Source: Hydra vulgaris (lineage: Eukaryota > Cnidaria > Hydrozoa > Anthoathecata > Hydridae). From it: a DNA stretch of 64,000 nt. The position numbers and the translations under genes were made by a program. Shown one piece after another: positions 35,663 through 47,869 of this stretch. A model generated the notes under the pieces. The model was not told the origin of the DNA. It was given only the letters and a program-made list of their open reading frames with translations, and made no database searches. Position 1 is the stretch's first letter; each line of letters starts with the position of its first letter. Location of the stretch: NCBI RefSeq assembly GCF_038396675.1, contig NC_088933.1, positions 40,598,501 through 40,662,500 of the forward strand, written 5' to 3'.

Positions 35663-38356
35663 ATTTCCTTCTTTTGATGAATTTTTTTTTGTTCCAATTT
35701 TGGCGTGGTAATTTCTCTTTGGTAAAGGTCTTTGGTTCAGGATTATTATAAAGACTATTAGTTCCTATAATTGGTTTGAAAGTGCATTGGTTTCTTATCG
35801 TATTGTTATTATACCCAATATCATGTAAAGATGGTTTATTCTTTCTTCTTCCAATGGCTCGTTGTTGGTCAAAATAATTTTCTAATGAATCTTGACATTT
35901 GCCGTTCAGTAAAAGGTATTTAATTAAATCAATAACTGAGTGAACAGTAATATTGATTCCTTCGTATGTTTGCCAAGATAAAAACATATTCCCCCGATCA
36001 GCCTTAGTGAAATTTTCAGGTCTTTGATCTATAGACAATTTCCAATCTTCAAAGTATTTTAAAAAGACTTTAGTCAACCATATTAGCCTTTCATCATTCA
36101 TCAAATAAAATGGCTTGGAAAATCGATTTTCATTCCTAGTGCAATTTGTAATATTTTTCACATTTACACAATCAACAAAATCATTTAACATCTGACAATA
36201 TTCAGCAGTTCTAGAGGCTTCAGCAGGACCAAGTGCCTTTAATGCAGTGCTAACAGATGAACTAAGTACTTGAGCTGCTAATCTTACATTCATTTTGGAA
36301 AATGGGCTTAACCTAACGTGTTCTAAGGAGAGATTTGGGCGAGTGTGAAGGCCACAATTTAGATCTTCATAAAATAATTTAGATATGTGGTTCCACAAAA
36401 TGTGATTATCAGTATTCCACATATATTTTCCTTTACCTGATGCAAAATGAAAAAGGAAATTTCGAGCAGTCTTTATCAAATGTGGAGGATCAGCTATAAA
36501 ATATATAAAACGATCATCATCAGCAAATTTACTTTTGATGCCATAGATAAATTTAACATTTGTATTAATATCTTGTTCTTCTGTCATATGAAAATGCGTG
36601 TTAAAAAATTTACGATTGCATGAGGCACTATCACTTGTTGTAGCAATTACTTTAAGATTGCATGAAAGCTCTAAAATACTGACAGTCTTCCAAAATAAGG
36701 GGAACAATTAAATAGCTTGGATGTTTGTAGTAGCAAAGTTTGCAAAACTATATTTAAAAGGGTTTACAATACCTCTCACAAGAAAAACAAGAATATGTGT
36801 TGCAATTTCATCAGCTTTGTTAAAAGTTGCATAGTTAATATTTGTGTCACCAAGATGAACAAATCCAATAAGATCACCAGAATACTTATCCCAAACCAAA
36901 TTTTCCTGAATTTTCATTTCATCAAATAAAAGAGTGATAAACCGTTCTTGCTCAGAAAAATCCTTTACCTTTAAACTTAATTCATTGACAATTTCATGGT
37001 TAAATCCTCTTTGTGGTCGGATATAGTTTTTGTAGTCTCTAAAACGCCTTTGACTTGGTAAAATTACAAATCCAGAATCTGTTTTTTCATTAAAACGAAT
37101 TTCCTCATAAGCTGCAGGAGACTTTGCAACAAGACCTAAACAATAGCGAATAATCATTGGGTGATAACGATTTCCATGTTTTAAAGTATTTAAGTATTTT
37201 TGCTGCCCATCTCAAAATAGCTTCATAAATGGACTGACTGTCCTATAAGTTTTTGATATGATTGAAATCAGGTCTTTGTGTAGGTCATCACTTACAAGAT
37301 GAGAGGATTTACTTAATTCCTTTTTCATTTCGTTTATGTTCTCTTTTAACAATTTATTTTCTAAACGATAATTTTGTAGGGTTAATTTAACACGTTCTGG
37401 TGCAGTTTTAGAAATTGGAGCTCTAAGTTTAGCTGGAATAAGTAATTTATCACTATTTTTTTGAAAAGATATTTTTTCTTGAGACTGAAAACATTGGCAT
37501 GCCTTACAAATTTCATCCTTAGTAATAATAACTTTGCATAAAAGAGATCGGATATGTTCTGTTTGATTTAAAGGTAAAGAATAACTATTAAATAATTCAA
37601 ACTTTTTAGGTATAACATGAATAAGATATCTATAAGAACTAACTGATTTATTTGTAATACCAGGGCATACCATATATGATAAAAAAATTGAAATAAGGTT
37701 AGAAATAGTTGTACTAAACATTGATCTTTTTAAATGCAAGTATATTTCATGATTTTCTGGTAGAAGCCATAAAAATATACGAATAGTAAATGAGAGACTA
37801 TCATTAATGTAAATTTCGTACTTCGGATCAGTGTGAACATCATCCATCTTACTCAATTTAAAAAAGGTTTTACTAGTATTTATATCCCAGTCAAGTTTTT
37901 GAAAACTAATACGTTTAACCAATTCCTTAAAAGACTTATATGACTTACTATTAACTGCTTCATCTGATATAGAAGAAAAAGCTGATCTCTTTAGGGATAT
38001 AGAAGAAGCTGATCCTTGTGGTTTGGGAATAAGCAAACATGAAGAAGAGCATTGCGATGAAAAGCTTTTAACTGGAAGATTTAATGTAGGTAGTGAACCA
38101 GGCTTGAGAGTAGTTTTAATTGGATTGACAATTAACATGTTAGCCTCGTAATGTTTTTCGCAAATAAACTATATATATTTTTTATTTGGGTCTTTAGGCT
38201 TTCGTCAATCACTCTATCTTTAGTTATAATGTGTATAAGTTTTTTCCTCTATTCTTTGTTGAAATCATCATCGGTGGATGGTATCTTAAAAAGTGAAACA
38301 CCTTTATTTCTTCGAGAAGTACCACAACCGAAAAAGGAACAATTAGCACCAGGCAT
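35610..38356 (-). pseudogene. P-element/THAP9-type transposase
   Basis: Starts at ATG 38356 with a THAP-like zinc domain: MPGANCSFFGCGTSRRNKG, then FICEKHYEAN in the next frame. A coiled coil follows (about 37390-37310, NYRLENKLLKENINEMKKEL). The catalytic part has LLFDEMKIQENLVWD, TSDSASCNRKFF, the insertion domain DPPHLIKTARNFLF, and CQDSLENYFDQQRAIG with the final Glu. Lesions: TAG in the THAP domain near 38263, a frameshift near 38170, TGA near 37212 and TAA near 36708; Trp or Gln expected at each stop. About 915 residues if read through, close to the family size. Confidence 0.9.
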
Positions 38357-38624
38357 TTGCAAATACCAAGGATAAATCAACAACCTTTTTGTAAATATTA
38401 TTCTTAACGAGTTTTTGTTTACAAACAGTGTGCACTAGTTAGTAGACTGGGTTCTAAAAAAACGCTAACAATAAGATAAACAAAAGCGCTCTTTAACTGG
38501 CCAGACTATGTATATTATGACTATGGTTGGAATCACCAACAGCAACCGGATAAATTTAATTAAAATAATTTGTATGTAAAGCTAGAAAATAACTACTTAC
38601 TGTTTGGAACAAAAAAGTTCTCGG

Positions 38625-39476
38625 TTAAAAGTTTTGTTCTGTTAAAAGTTTAATACAAAGATAGTTTATAAAATGCCTAATCCACAAAGTAAACAAATTT
38701 GTGGTTATCCAACCACTATTAGAACATCCTAAAATTGTCAATTGTGGTGCTTTATCTTTGAGCTCATTTTTGAATCTCTTGCGTTTAAAAATTTGCATAG
38801 GTCGTACAAAAGATCCAGCAGCATTCTTACAACATACTCCATTAGTATTTGAACCTCCTTTACTACTTTTTATATCTCCTACCTGATGTTTCCCTTTCAG
38901 AGCTAAAACTTTCATTGGTTTCTGAACGGTATTTATTCCAGTTTCATCTACGTTGTACATCAAATCAGCAGTAATATTGTAATAGTTAACAAGTTCTGTA
39001 AGTTTATTGAAAAAGAGTTCAACCTTTTCTCTATATATCCATAGATGTTGGTTCAGGTAACCTCAAACTGAGGCAGGGGTGACGTTTCATGAATTGGTAA
39101 TACCACTTCTTTTCAGCCATGCCCAAATCTTTGTTGAACTGATAAGGTATTTTATTCTTCTTAGCAATTTCAAATGCCAATCGTCTTTGTTCTTTAGTAA
39201 TAATTCCAAACACGATTCAAGTTTCAAGACATGTTGAACTAACTCTTTCTCAATTTCAGATGGTAAATTACTACACCTATTAAAATGCTTAGTTAAGTCA
39301 TTTGCATAAACTTTTTTATTTCCACATGCCTTTTTCAAGGTTGGTTTAGGAATTCCGTATTTTAAACAAACGGCATTTAATCTGATATCGCTATTACGAG
39401 AAGCAAAAATAGCTTTTTTCATATCCTCTTCTCTCCATGATCTATAATCTCTGTTTGACGTTTTAAATTTTACCAT
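38625..39476 (-). pseudogene. pogo/Tigger-type transposase, 3' truncated
   Basis: ATG at 39476. N-terminal psq-type HTH: YRSWREEDMKKAIFASRNSD and LKYGIPKPTLKK. A CENP-B-like second DNA-binding part follows after a frameshift near 39213 (KEQRRLAFEIAKKNKIPYQF, MAEKKWYYQFMKRHP). Catalytic core: YNVDETGINTVQKP with D1, then RKRFKNELKDKAP and SGWITTNLF. Sequence is lost before the second Asp (the DGH region), so the gene is cut near 38640, next to the P-like element. Confidence 0.85.
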
Positions 39477-39810
39477 CTTGACCGCAAAAAAACGCGTGTA
39501 AAGTTTAAAAAATTTCCTTTTACGCTATATACTCGGATATAGAAAAAGCTATTTTTGCTTCTCGTAATAGCGATATCAGATTAAACGCCGTTTGTTTAAA
39601 ATACGGATTTTCTAAACCTACCTTTAAAAGGCATGTGGAACATAAAAATGTATATGCAAATGACTTAACTACGCATTTTTGGTTAGTTTGTTAAACTTTA
39701 CACGCGTTTTTTAGCGGTCAAAATGATAGCCTCTGTTTTGCCATTTCAGGTTTTTTTGTTGTTTTTTTAAAGGGAATTTGTTAAACTTTACACGTCTTTT
39801 TTAGCGGCCA
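39290..39810. repeat. Head-to-head inverted copy of the pogo 5' end
   Basis: 39541-39685 (plus) repeats about 145 bp of the transposase N-terminus found at 39435-39295 (minus), with few changes. The leader motif TAAACTTTACACGCG with TTTTTTAGCGGTC occurs at 39506-39480 (minus), 39691-39719 (plus) and, diverged, at 39782-39810 (plus). Confidence 0.9.
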
Positions 39811-40214
39811 AAATTGTAGCGTCTGTACAATTTGGGATCTGCCTTTTGGTACAATTTACGCAACTAATCTGACATTCAGTTATTTAAAAAATTTGACAGC
39901 TAATAATAAGGTATTTTTAATTCTAGGTAGTTATTTCGAATTTAGATAAATTATGCTTTAACATAAATACACTGAGCAAATCATAACTTCTACTTTCTTT
40001 AGTGAAATACGCCTAACCATAAATCCCTAAAAATAAGAAATCTCTAATAACAAACCAACAAAAGCTTACTCTGGCCTTAATGCAGTTGAATGACAAAAAA
40101 AAACAGTTGACTCCTTAATTTCATTTAGCAAAGATAAAAAATAAATTAAAAAATTTCTTGTGGGTTGTAAAAATAACGAGTTATGTTAAAAGTACAATAT
40201 ACGCATTGGTACAA
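39811..40214. other. AT-rich spacer, nothing recognised
   Basis: No coding or repeat structure seen before the tandem repeat. Confidence 0.4.
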
Positions 40215-40810
<596 letters not shown>

Positions 40811-42029
40811 TAGTAATAACTAAAGTAGCAATCGTAGTTAGTAGTTAATAATGTTAATAGTTCAGCTTGCAATTTCTCCTTTTAAATCAAAATACACGCT
40901 CGCCAGCATGATTTTTTATTTGCAGTTTTGTGGTGTTAGAGAAGATTGTCCGATTCCTAACCATCCTCACCTCCACCCCTAGGGTATGGTTCCTAAAAAG
41001 AATTTTTCAATTTTTTTTTTTGCGTTATTTTAAACTAGATTGAAATTCATAGACAGATGTTTTTATCACAAAAAAAAATTCTCGTTTCAACGTTACGATC
41101 ATTAAAAGTTATTTCAGGGGTGTAAGTAAGCGGAGTTTTAAATTTCTTCAATTTCATAAATCTTAAACCAATGGAAATGATTTTATGAAATTTGAAATCT
41201 GTTGACAAATTTTAATCTAATTCATGATCGAACTTAAAAAAAGTTTTTATTCTTAGGAGACGCACTTCTGGATAAGGGACAATTAGGGGTCCGGACGGGG
41301 TTGGGTTAGTTTCAATTACCTAATTTTTTTCAAGCTATCCTCATTTGATACTAATAACAACATATAAGAAATTTGAGTTTACCACATGGCTCTTATTTAC
41401 TTATAAATAAAATTCAGTTACCCTATCTTGAACAACAAAATCACTGGGCACTCGCCTAAAATACGTCATTTCTCCCCAGGTCCCCAGTGAGAAAAAGTTG
41501 TTTTTATAGCTTTCTATTTACTCCCTTACGAGTCCGCATTTTTTTTTGTTGAGGCCAAAACTTCACAGCGCTTTATGAAGCAATTCTTTTGATCGTACAG
41601 CCCTGAAATTTTACAAATAATCTTTAGCCGACTAGCAATAGCTATATTTGTTACATTTGATTCAATAAGTATTTTATATTTACGATGCCCCACCTCCCCG
41701 TTGGTTAGATCTGGAACTCCGAAAAAAATATCTGAAACCGAGAGGGCATCAAAAAGTGTTAAGTATCAATAAAAATTTAATTAAAAATTTTACAAATATT
41801 CTACTTGTTAATTTCATACAAATAAAAATGCGTCCAAAAAAGAACAAATACATCAACCGAAAAGAAGACCCAACCAACATTTAAATTAATAATAAAAAAA
41901 AATATGCTCCAAATATTTTTGTTAATTATTATATACAGAATTCAAAATAAATTTTTATTGAATATTAATCATAATCAATAAGTGTAATAATTCAGTTTTA
42001 TCAAGACTAAAAAGTAGAAAATAAAATTA
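40811..42029. other. 1.2 kb without recognised features
   Basis: Contains C-rich patches (CCTCACCTCCACCCC near 40970, CCCCACCTCCCCG near 41690) unusual for this AT-rich window. No ORF family or TIR pair seen. Confidence 0.4.
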
Positions 42030-42490
42030 AAAAAAAACTTTTTAAAAATAGCTTTCTATTCAATCGACTAAAAAGTAAAAAATAACTTTTTTCTGTTTCT
42101 GATACTCGTGGAAATCATGTACTTAGTAATAATCACTTTTGTAAAGCCAATACTGGAAGACATTGAAGGCAATTCATGTACGTATGTAAACAAACAAACT
42201 CATCGAAGTAAAGGAATAGAAAATTTGGCGCCTTTTAAGTCAGATGCTTTCAAAATCAAATTCGTTTTAAATCTACATAAAGCTAAAGGCGCCAAACTTT
42301 CTATTCCTTTACTTCGATGAGTTTGTTTGTTTACATACGTACATGAATTGCCTTCAATGTCTTCCAGTATTGGCTTTACAAAAGTGATTATTACTAAGTA
42401 GATGATTTCCACGAGTACCAGAAACAGAAAAAAGTTATTTTCTACTTTTTAGTCGATTGAATAGAAAGCTATTTTTAAAAAGTTTTTTTT
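42030..42490. mobile_element. 460-bp palindromic MITE
   Basis: Near-perfect inverted repeat centred at about 42260, arms near 200 bp. Outer ends AAACTTTTTAAAAATAGCTT and its complement; inner arm ends at GGCGCC. Two mirror-image ORFs (42108-42320 plus, 42200-42412 minus) encode almost the same peptide only because of the palindrome. TSD not defined. Confidence 0.92.
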
Positions 42491-42953
42491 ATTTATTTTA
42501 TTTACATTTTTTTTTTTAAAAAGGAAGAGTTTACTAATAAATAATGATAATATTAATAAAAAAGTAATGATAATAAGAATAAAAACATAGCAAATAATAT
42601 AACTATAATATGATAAATTTAATAAGAAGTATGACTGATCATAAAAACTATGGTATAAACAGTTTTAGTAAAATTTATAACTCTGACAGAAATAATAAAA
42701 ATAAACAATTGAAAAAATTATAACAACAGCATTAAAAACTATTACAATGGAATCATTATCACTATCGTTATAAATAATATTAATAAAGCATCTAAAACAA
42801 AAATGAATTAATGATAATTATAATAAAAGAAATAAAGTTAAATAGAAAGATCTTTTAAAATAAAAATAGTAATAGTTTTATTTGTAAAGTAAATTAATAA
42901 AGCAATAATATTAAAAGATAAACCTAATATTTATCAGATATATACTCATTTCA

Positions 42954-43152
42954 GTTACGGATCCAGGATTTTTTGGTGTGGTGGGGGGTGTTGAATATTT
43001 TTTTATTTTATATCAAATTCGCGTCTCCATAAAAGAAAGGTCCTTCATTTCTAATATTTTTTAGGACTTTTTGATTCTGGTGGGGGGAGGGATACATACC
43101 TCCTTACCACCTCCACCACCACCCACACCCTCCTCCTTGGATCCGTCACTGA
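42954..43152. mobile_element. ~200-bp hAT-type MITE in LINE A copy 3
   Basis: Ends CAGTTACGGATCCAGG (about 42951-42966) and CCTTGGATCCGTCACTG (ends 43152). Flanks ACTCATTT and ACTCAAAT form an imperfect 8-bp TSD. Copy 1 of the LINE shows the empty site at about 4566 (ATATACTCAAATATAA). The interior is GC-rich with GTGGTGGGGGG and its complement. Confidence 0.8.
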
Positions 43153-43921
43153 CTCAAATAAATCTTTCTTAATTTGGTATCGAATGAGAAGAAGGATGTT
43201 AGCAATGAAAAGATATTTAATTAAAATCTTTTTTTTATAAATGGTATTAATTAGTTCCAGCTTGCCATTTTGATAGTGTTTAATAAGGATGTGTGCAAAC
43301 TAACATTTTCAGTATTTCGAGTGTAACATTTATGTGTATCACTTGTTTTGATAAAAAAAATTATTAAACGAACTTGGTAGTTTATTTTGAAAAAAATCAA
43401 ACACAAAGATAGAGTAAAATGTTTTACATGATCTTAAATTTTTAGAATTTTTAATTTAAAAAGCATATTTTAGAAGTTTGATCGCAAAGGTGAAAATGTC
43501 TTAATACTTACGGAAGTACGCTGTTAACTGCTTAAAATATTTAAAAGAAAACTACCTTTTTGACCCCAAACAGTGCAACAATAGCTTAGATGGGAGGAGA
43601 ACAAAGAATAGTATATTGATATTAGTACATGTTGGGGAACATAGTGTCGTATTAATGACAAGATACTGTTGGCACGTGAGAGTTTTTTATTTATTTGAAT
43701 TAATTTTGGAGGGTGATTGTGCCATGATAGATTTTTGTCAAGAAATATTCCAAGATATTTAGATTATTAGATGATATTCATACAATTAAATGGGTAATGT
43801 CTTTTATCGTTAATTCTATTTTTCACATTATCCTTTTCAATCTTTTTATTTTTTTTAAGAGGGTGAAAAATAGTATATTCAGTTTTATTGATATTTAGAG
43901 AAATACGGTTACTATTTAACC

Positions 43922-46702
43922 CAGTGGTCGGCACCATATTTCCAAAGGAACCCACTTGCAAAATTCTTGTTTTAGTTGCGGCCCACAGCAATAAATAAAT
44001 TATATATAAAATAGGTTATATTACCTATATAACAGAATATAGTATAGAATTAGATTCTAGAACTAATAATTGTATCAATACAAAATACATACTTAAGAAA
44101 AAAAACACATAAAACACAATTAAAAATTTGGTGAGTATTTGTTGTTGCAGCTAGCACAAGGTCATTCAAATGAGTGTCAGTCAGTCTTGTTCTGTAAACA
44201 TTATTTAGTATTTTCATGGCTGAGAATGTTTGTTCGCATTGGTAACTAGTACCATACATACAAATAAGTCTATTTGCATGTTTTTTAAGAACTGGAAAAC
44301 GTTCCTTCATGACAGCATGCCAGAAAATAATTAAATTTTCACCAAAAAAAAATCTTCATCTTTTTTTGGCGCCTTTCTTCTCAACTCGTTGTCACATTGA
44401 AAGTTAATTCGTTCATCCTCTGCTTTTAAAACATCAGCTTCTTCAAATTCCTTTAGAATACTAATATCATTCATATCAAAGTCAAATGGATAAAACAAAA
44501 AAACCATATGCTTTTTTAAGTCTTCAAATTCATTAAATCTGTTTTCAAATTGATCATACAGAGCAGTCACTATTAATGAAAATGACGATAACATTTCCCT
44601 TGATGGTTGACATTTATTTAAAGTAGGAAAATGAGTACAACTACCAAATCCAAATTGAGTTTTGTACAAATTAAGTTTTGTCTTCATCACAGTGATGTGG
44701 TTGATCAAATCACAAACCAGCACACGGCGGCCTTGTAATCTCTTATTCAGAACATTGAATTGTGCTGTGATGTCGCAAAGGAAAGCCAGTTTACACTTAA
44801 ACTCTTCAATAGACATTGTAATGAATGAAACTTTTTGAGTTACCATGAACTGCAGTACACTTGGCAAACACTCCCAGAATCTGTTAAGAATATTTCCTCT
44901 TGATACCCACCTAACCTGCAAAAAATAGACAAACATTTATTTTTGATTGTAATGGTAAATTATTTATTTTTTGTCTATATACCTCTCAATCAAGAAGAAG
45001 ATCACCATGTTCATCTTCATTTTGTTCCATTAGCGCACGAAATTGACGCCGTTTGAGTGCATTGGAACGTATATGATTGATTGTTTTTACTACAGCTGTC
45101 ATTACATCATCAATTGTCGCAACTTTAGCGCACTGTGTTTCCTGGTGTATCACACAGTGATATGACATAAATTTGTTAGGAAACTCACCACTATTTCTCA
45201 GCAAAGAAACCACTTTTCGAATTCTTCCAATCATAGCAGGAGCGCCATCTGTGACAACTGAAGATATTTTTTGAAGAGGCACTTTCCTATTTTTTAATAT
45301 TTTGAACAATTTGTCATAAATGTCTTGTTAAGTTGTAGTTGTTTCCAGTGGTTCAATTCCAAGCAGTTCTTCAAATAAACAACAATTCGTAGTGATAAAA
45401 CGTGCATAAACACAGAGTTGTGCTTTACCGACAAGGTCAGTAGACTCATCGAGAGCGATACTCACAAATTCAGGTTATGACAGATTGTTTGACAATTGTT
45501 CATAAACATTAACAACCATTTTCTCAATTTTTCGAGTAACTGTACGCGCGGACATGTGCATACTTTGAAATTTGTCATGAATTTTTTTATCATTTGGGAA
45601 AAGAAACTTTGATGCTTCAATCATGCATTCTTTGATTATTTCACCATCAGTAAATGGTTTCAGGTTTTTTGCTAATATCCATGACACCATATTAGAAGCA
45701 CGAGTTTCACAATCAACACTGCTAGACATTTGTTGAAACAAATTTTTCTGTTTTTCTAAACAGCTTTTCAATGAGTCGTATTTTATTTTTCTGGTTGTTG
45801 AATCAAGAGGATATTTAGTATTGTACAATTCATGTTTTGATACGAAATGACGTTCAAGCATGGTTCCTTTCAGTTCACTAACAGTCTCATTGCATATTAA
45901 ACTTAATGCATTGTTACTTGGTCCCTCAGTGAAGAAATAAATCAGCTCCCATTTTTCATTCTACTGACGTGCATATTTACGCTTCGCTTCATGTTTACCT
46001 GGCATATCTTTGCAAGTTAATGTGTGTATTTATCAGAGTTGCAACTTCTGAGTAAAGCTTCCAAACACGATAACCGGTTACTCGATAACTGGTTATACTC
46101 GAGTAATTTTTGGTTATTCAATTTCCAAATATTGCGTCTAAAAAAACCGGTTATTTAAAACATTAAAGATTTGCCGACTATTTCTTTTATAATACTTATT
46201 TCGTAAAAAATCTAAACAATATAGTATTTTTATTCAAAAAAAGTACGAGAAACATTCTAAAGACGATAACTTTGACCACTGGTATATTTGATATGAAATA
46301 GTTTTTACAGCGTTAAATTAATTAAATTGTTGTTTGAGTTACTTCATCTGAACAAATTCGAATGTTCTAATTTTTTTTGACGTGCTTTTCGAATGTTTTT
46401 ATTTTTGTAGAGTAATTTTTTAGCATGATTTAACTTTCAAGTATAAGGATCTTATTTGAAGTCTTAAAGTGCTACAGTGTTAGAGTGCATTAAAATTATT
46501 TTTTTACTATGTCTAAAATGACAAGATCTGGTGTTAGGAAGTATTTTATAAGGAGGCTTTATAATTTTTTACAGCCTGGAAAACAACTAAAAGGCCCACA
46601 ACTACACTACTTTGTATATTATGCAGTTAGGTGGCTTGGGACCCACAAATTATGTAGCAAAGGCCCACAATTGCGCCGCGGCCCACAATTTGCCGACCTC
46701 TG
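43922..46702 (-). mobile_element. Complete-ended hAT transposon (GTF2IRD2/ZBED5-like)
   Basis: TIRs CAGTGGTCGGCA (43922) and TGCCGACCTCTG (ends 46702), one mismatch. TSD ATTTAACC perfect at 43914-43921 and 46703-46710. Length 2,781 bp. Subterminal GGCCCACAA motifs at both ends. One intron-containing transposase gene on the minus strand. Confidence 0.95.
44050..46005 (-). pseudogene. hAT transposase with one intron (GTF2IRD2/ZBED5-like)
   Basis: Starts at ATG 46005 (MPGKHEAKRKYARQ). A BED-like finger follows (LICNETVSELKG, then LERHFVSKH) in which the first zinc Cys is Ser. Then DESTDLVGKAQLCVY, VVTDGAPAMIGRI (core Asp), YHCVIHQETQCAK, VRWVSRGNIL, and the C-terminal CEQTFSAMKILNNVYRTRL dimerisation block. 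A 67-bp intron at 44916-44982 has GT...AG ends on the minus strand, and its length exactly explains the change of frame. Lesions: stops near 45955, 45475, 45335 and 44986, and a frameshift in the A-run at about 44350. Confidence 0.88.
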
Positions 46703-46975
46703 ATTTAACCAATGACGCAAATGATAGAGATCTGATTTAACTTTTTTTACAAAGTTGCGCAAGTTTATTTATGCAAAGAAAATTATTGTCGTCAGCTAAA
46801 TGATGAACTTTTGAATTATATAGGGAGTGAGACAGATCGTTAAGGGTAGCAACAAAACTCTGTCGGACACAATTTTTTATTTGTGGATTAAAACCCATTA
46901 ATCGAGACAAACTGAGTACAATTTTTAATATACGACGAAAACCAATCATTAGCGATACCCCGTATACCATAGCAG

Positions 46976-47865
46976 GGGTGGATCCAGGAATATTATTATC
47001 GACTGTACAAAAATGCCATAAATATTTTTTCCGTCTAAAAAAAGTAAAAGGTTCCTCGTTTTTCACATTTGCCGACAGTACTAAAATCCATGTTTGTCAA
47101 CTGTACTATATGGTCTATATATGCCGACTTAATAGTCTTAAAGAGCTAAATTTGCAGGCTTAATAAACTAAATTTCATTGATAGGGAAGGGGTATCACAC
47201 AACATTTGCGCCAGTCTTGGATGTACAGTGGCTTAAAGTGATGCATAAGGTCCCCTAGCACTGTTCTCTTCCCCCGTCCGTTTAGAGCGGATGAACATTA
47301 CTTGATTTACGCGACATTAAAACCATCCAGTTAAACTGAACACTTTTTATTGAAATGATAGGTTACTTGTCTTTTATCACTTTTAATCATGACATTAAAA
47401 CCTGACCGAGCTGTTATCCTCAGTCGATGCATTTTCAATTAATTCTTGGTATTCCTATTGCCAGTCAATGTTTTTATATCAAATAATACACAAATTGTTA
47501 TCGTATAAATTTATCTAAATATTTAAATCAACAAAATTTTTGTAGTTGTTAAAATATGTTTTGGTCTGCCTAAAAATTCGGGGTTGATATTTAAAAAGGA
47601 AAATGACAAATTTAATCTAAGTTTATTTAAAATTTAAATTTTAATATAACTTAAATTTGTAATAAAACACATTTGACCGCTTAGAAATGTTTGTGTTAAA
47701 ATTTATAAGATATTTACGATAAAATTTATTTAAGATAAAAAATAAGTTAACGAATTAAGAAATTTAAACTTTCCGTTACAAATACAAGATACATTCTACA
47801 TTATTATATATTACAGTTGTTAATGAATCATATATAATTTTTATAAAAAGGAAGATAACTAAAAC
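46976..47865. other. Unassigned stretch starting with a hAT-like end
   Basis: CAGGGGTGGATCCAGG at 46976 resembles the MITE ends at 42954 and a hAT-type terminus. No partner end was found. The rest is AT-rich with a GC-richer patch at 47190-47300. No coding signal. Confidence 0.4.
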
Positions 47866-47869
47866 ATAT

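Larger units (their letters stand above)
34099..38525. mobile_element. P-like element carrying two convergent genes
   Basis: Ends CATAGTCATAATA at 34099 and TATTATGACTATG ending 38525, 13 bp identical, then a further shared CTGGCCAGTT block inside each end. The flanking direct repeat GTTGGAA (34092-34098, 38526-38532) is a 7-bp TSD. Length 4,427 bp. It encodes a P/THAP9-type transposase on the minus strand and a zinc-finger protein on the plus strand, tail to tail. Both genes have a few lesions only. Confidence 0.9.
42495..46975 (-). mobile_element. LINE family A copy 3, with two nested insertions
   Basis: Minus-strand 3' UTR and RT segment colinear with 4180-5610 of copy 1. Shared landmarks include TAAATAATATTAATAA, CCCCAAACAGTGCAACAATA, AGTGTCGTATTAATGACA and CCAATCATTAGCGATAC. 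It is interrupted by a MITE (42954-43152) and a hAT (43922-46702). It stops at 46975 where CAGGGGTGGATCCAGG begins. The RT box near 46795 reads LADDNN, keeping both catalytic Asp. Confidence 0.85.

Noticed and set aside
36717..36929. Plus-strand ORF within the P transposase
   Set aside because: Shadow of the minus-strand transposase frame.
42108..42412. Two ORFs encoding almost the same 70-residue peptide on opposite strands
   Set aside because: Mirror images produced by the palindromic MITE, not genes.
46060..46160. Repeated ACCGGTTA motifs as a separate MITE
   Set aside because: They lie in the 5' part of the second hAT; ends and TSD could not be defined.
46509..46703. Plus-strand 64-codon ORF with GPQL repeats
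   Set aside because: Subterminal GGCCCACAA repeats of the hAT element.
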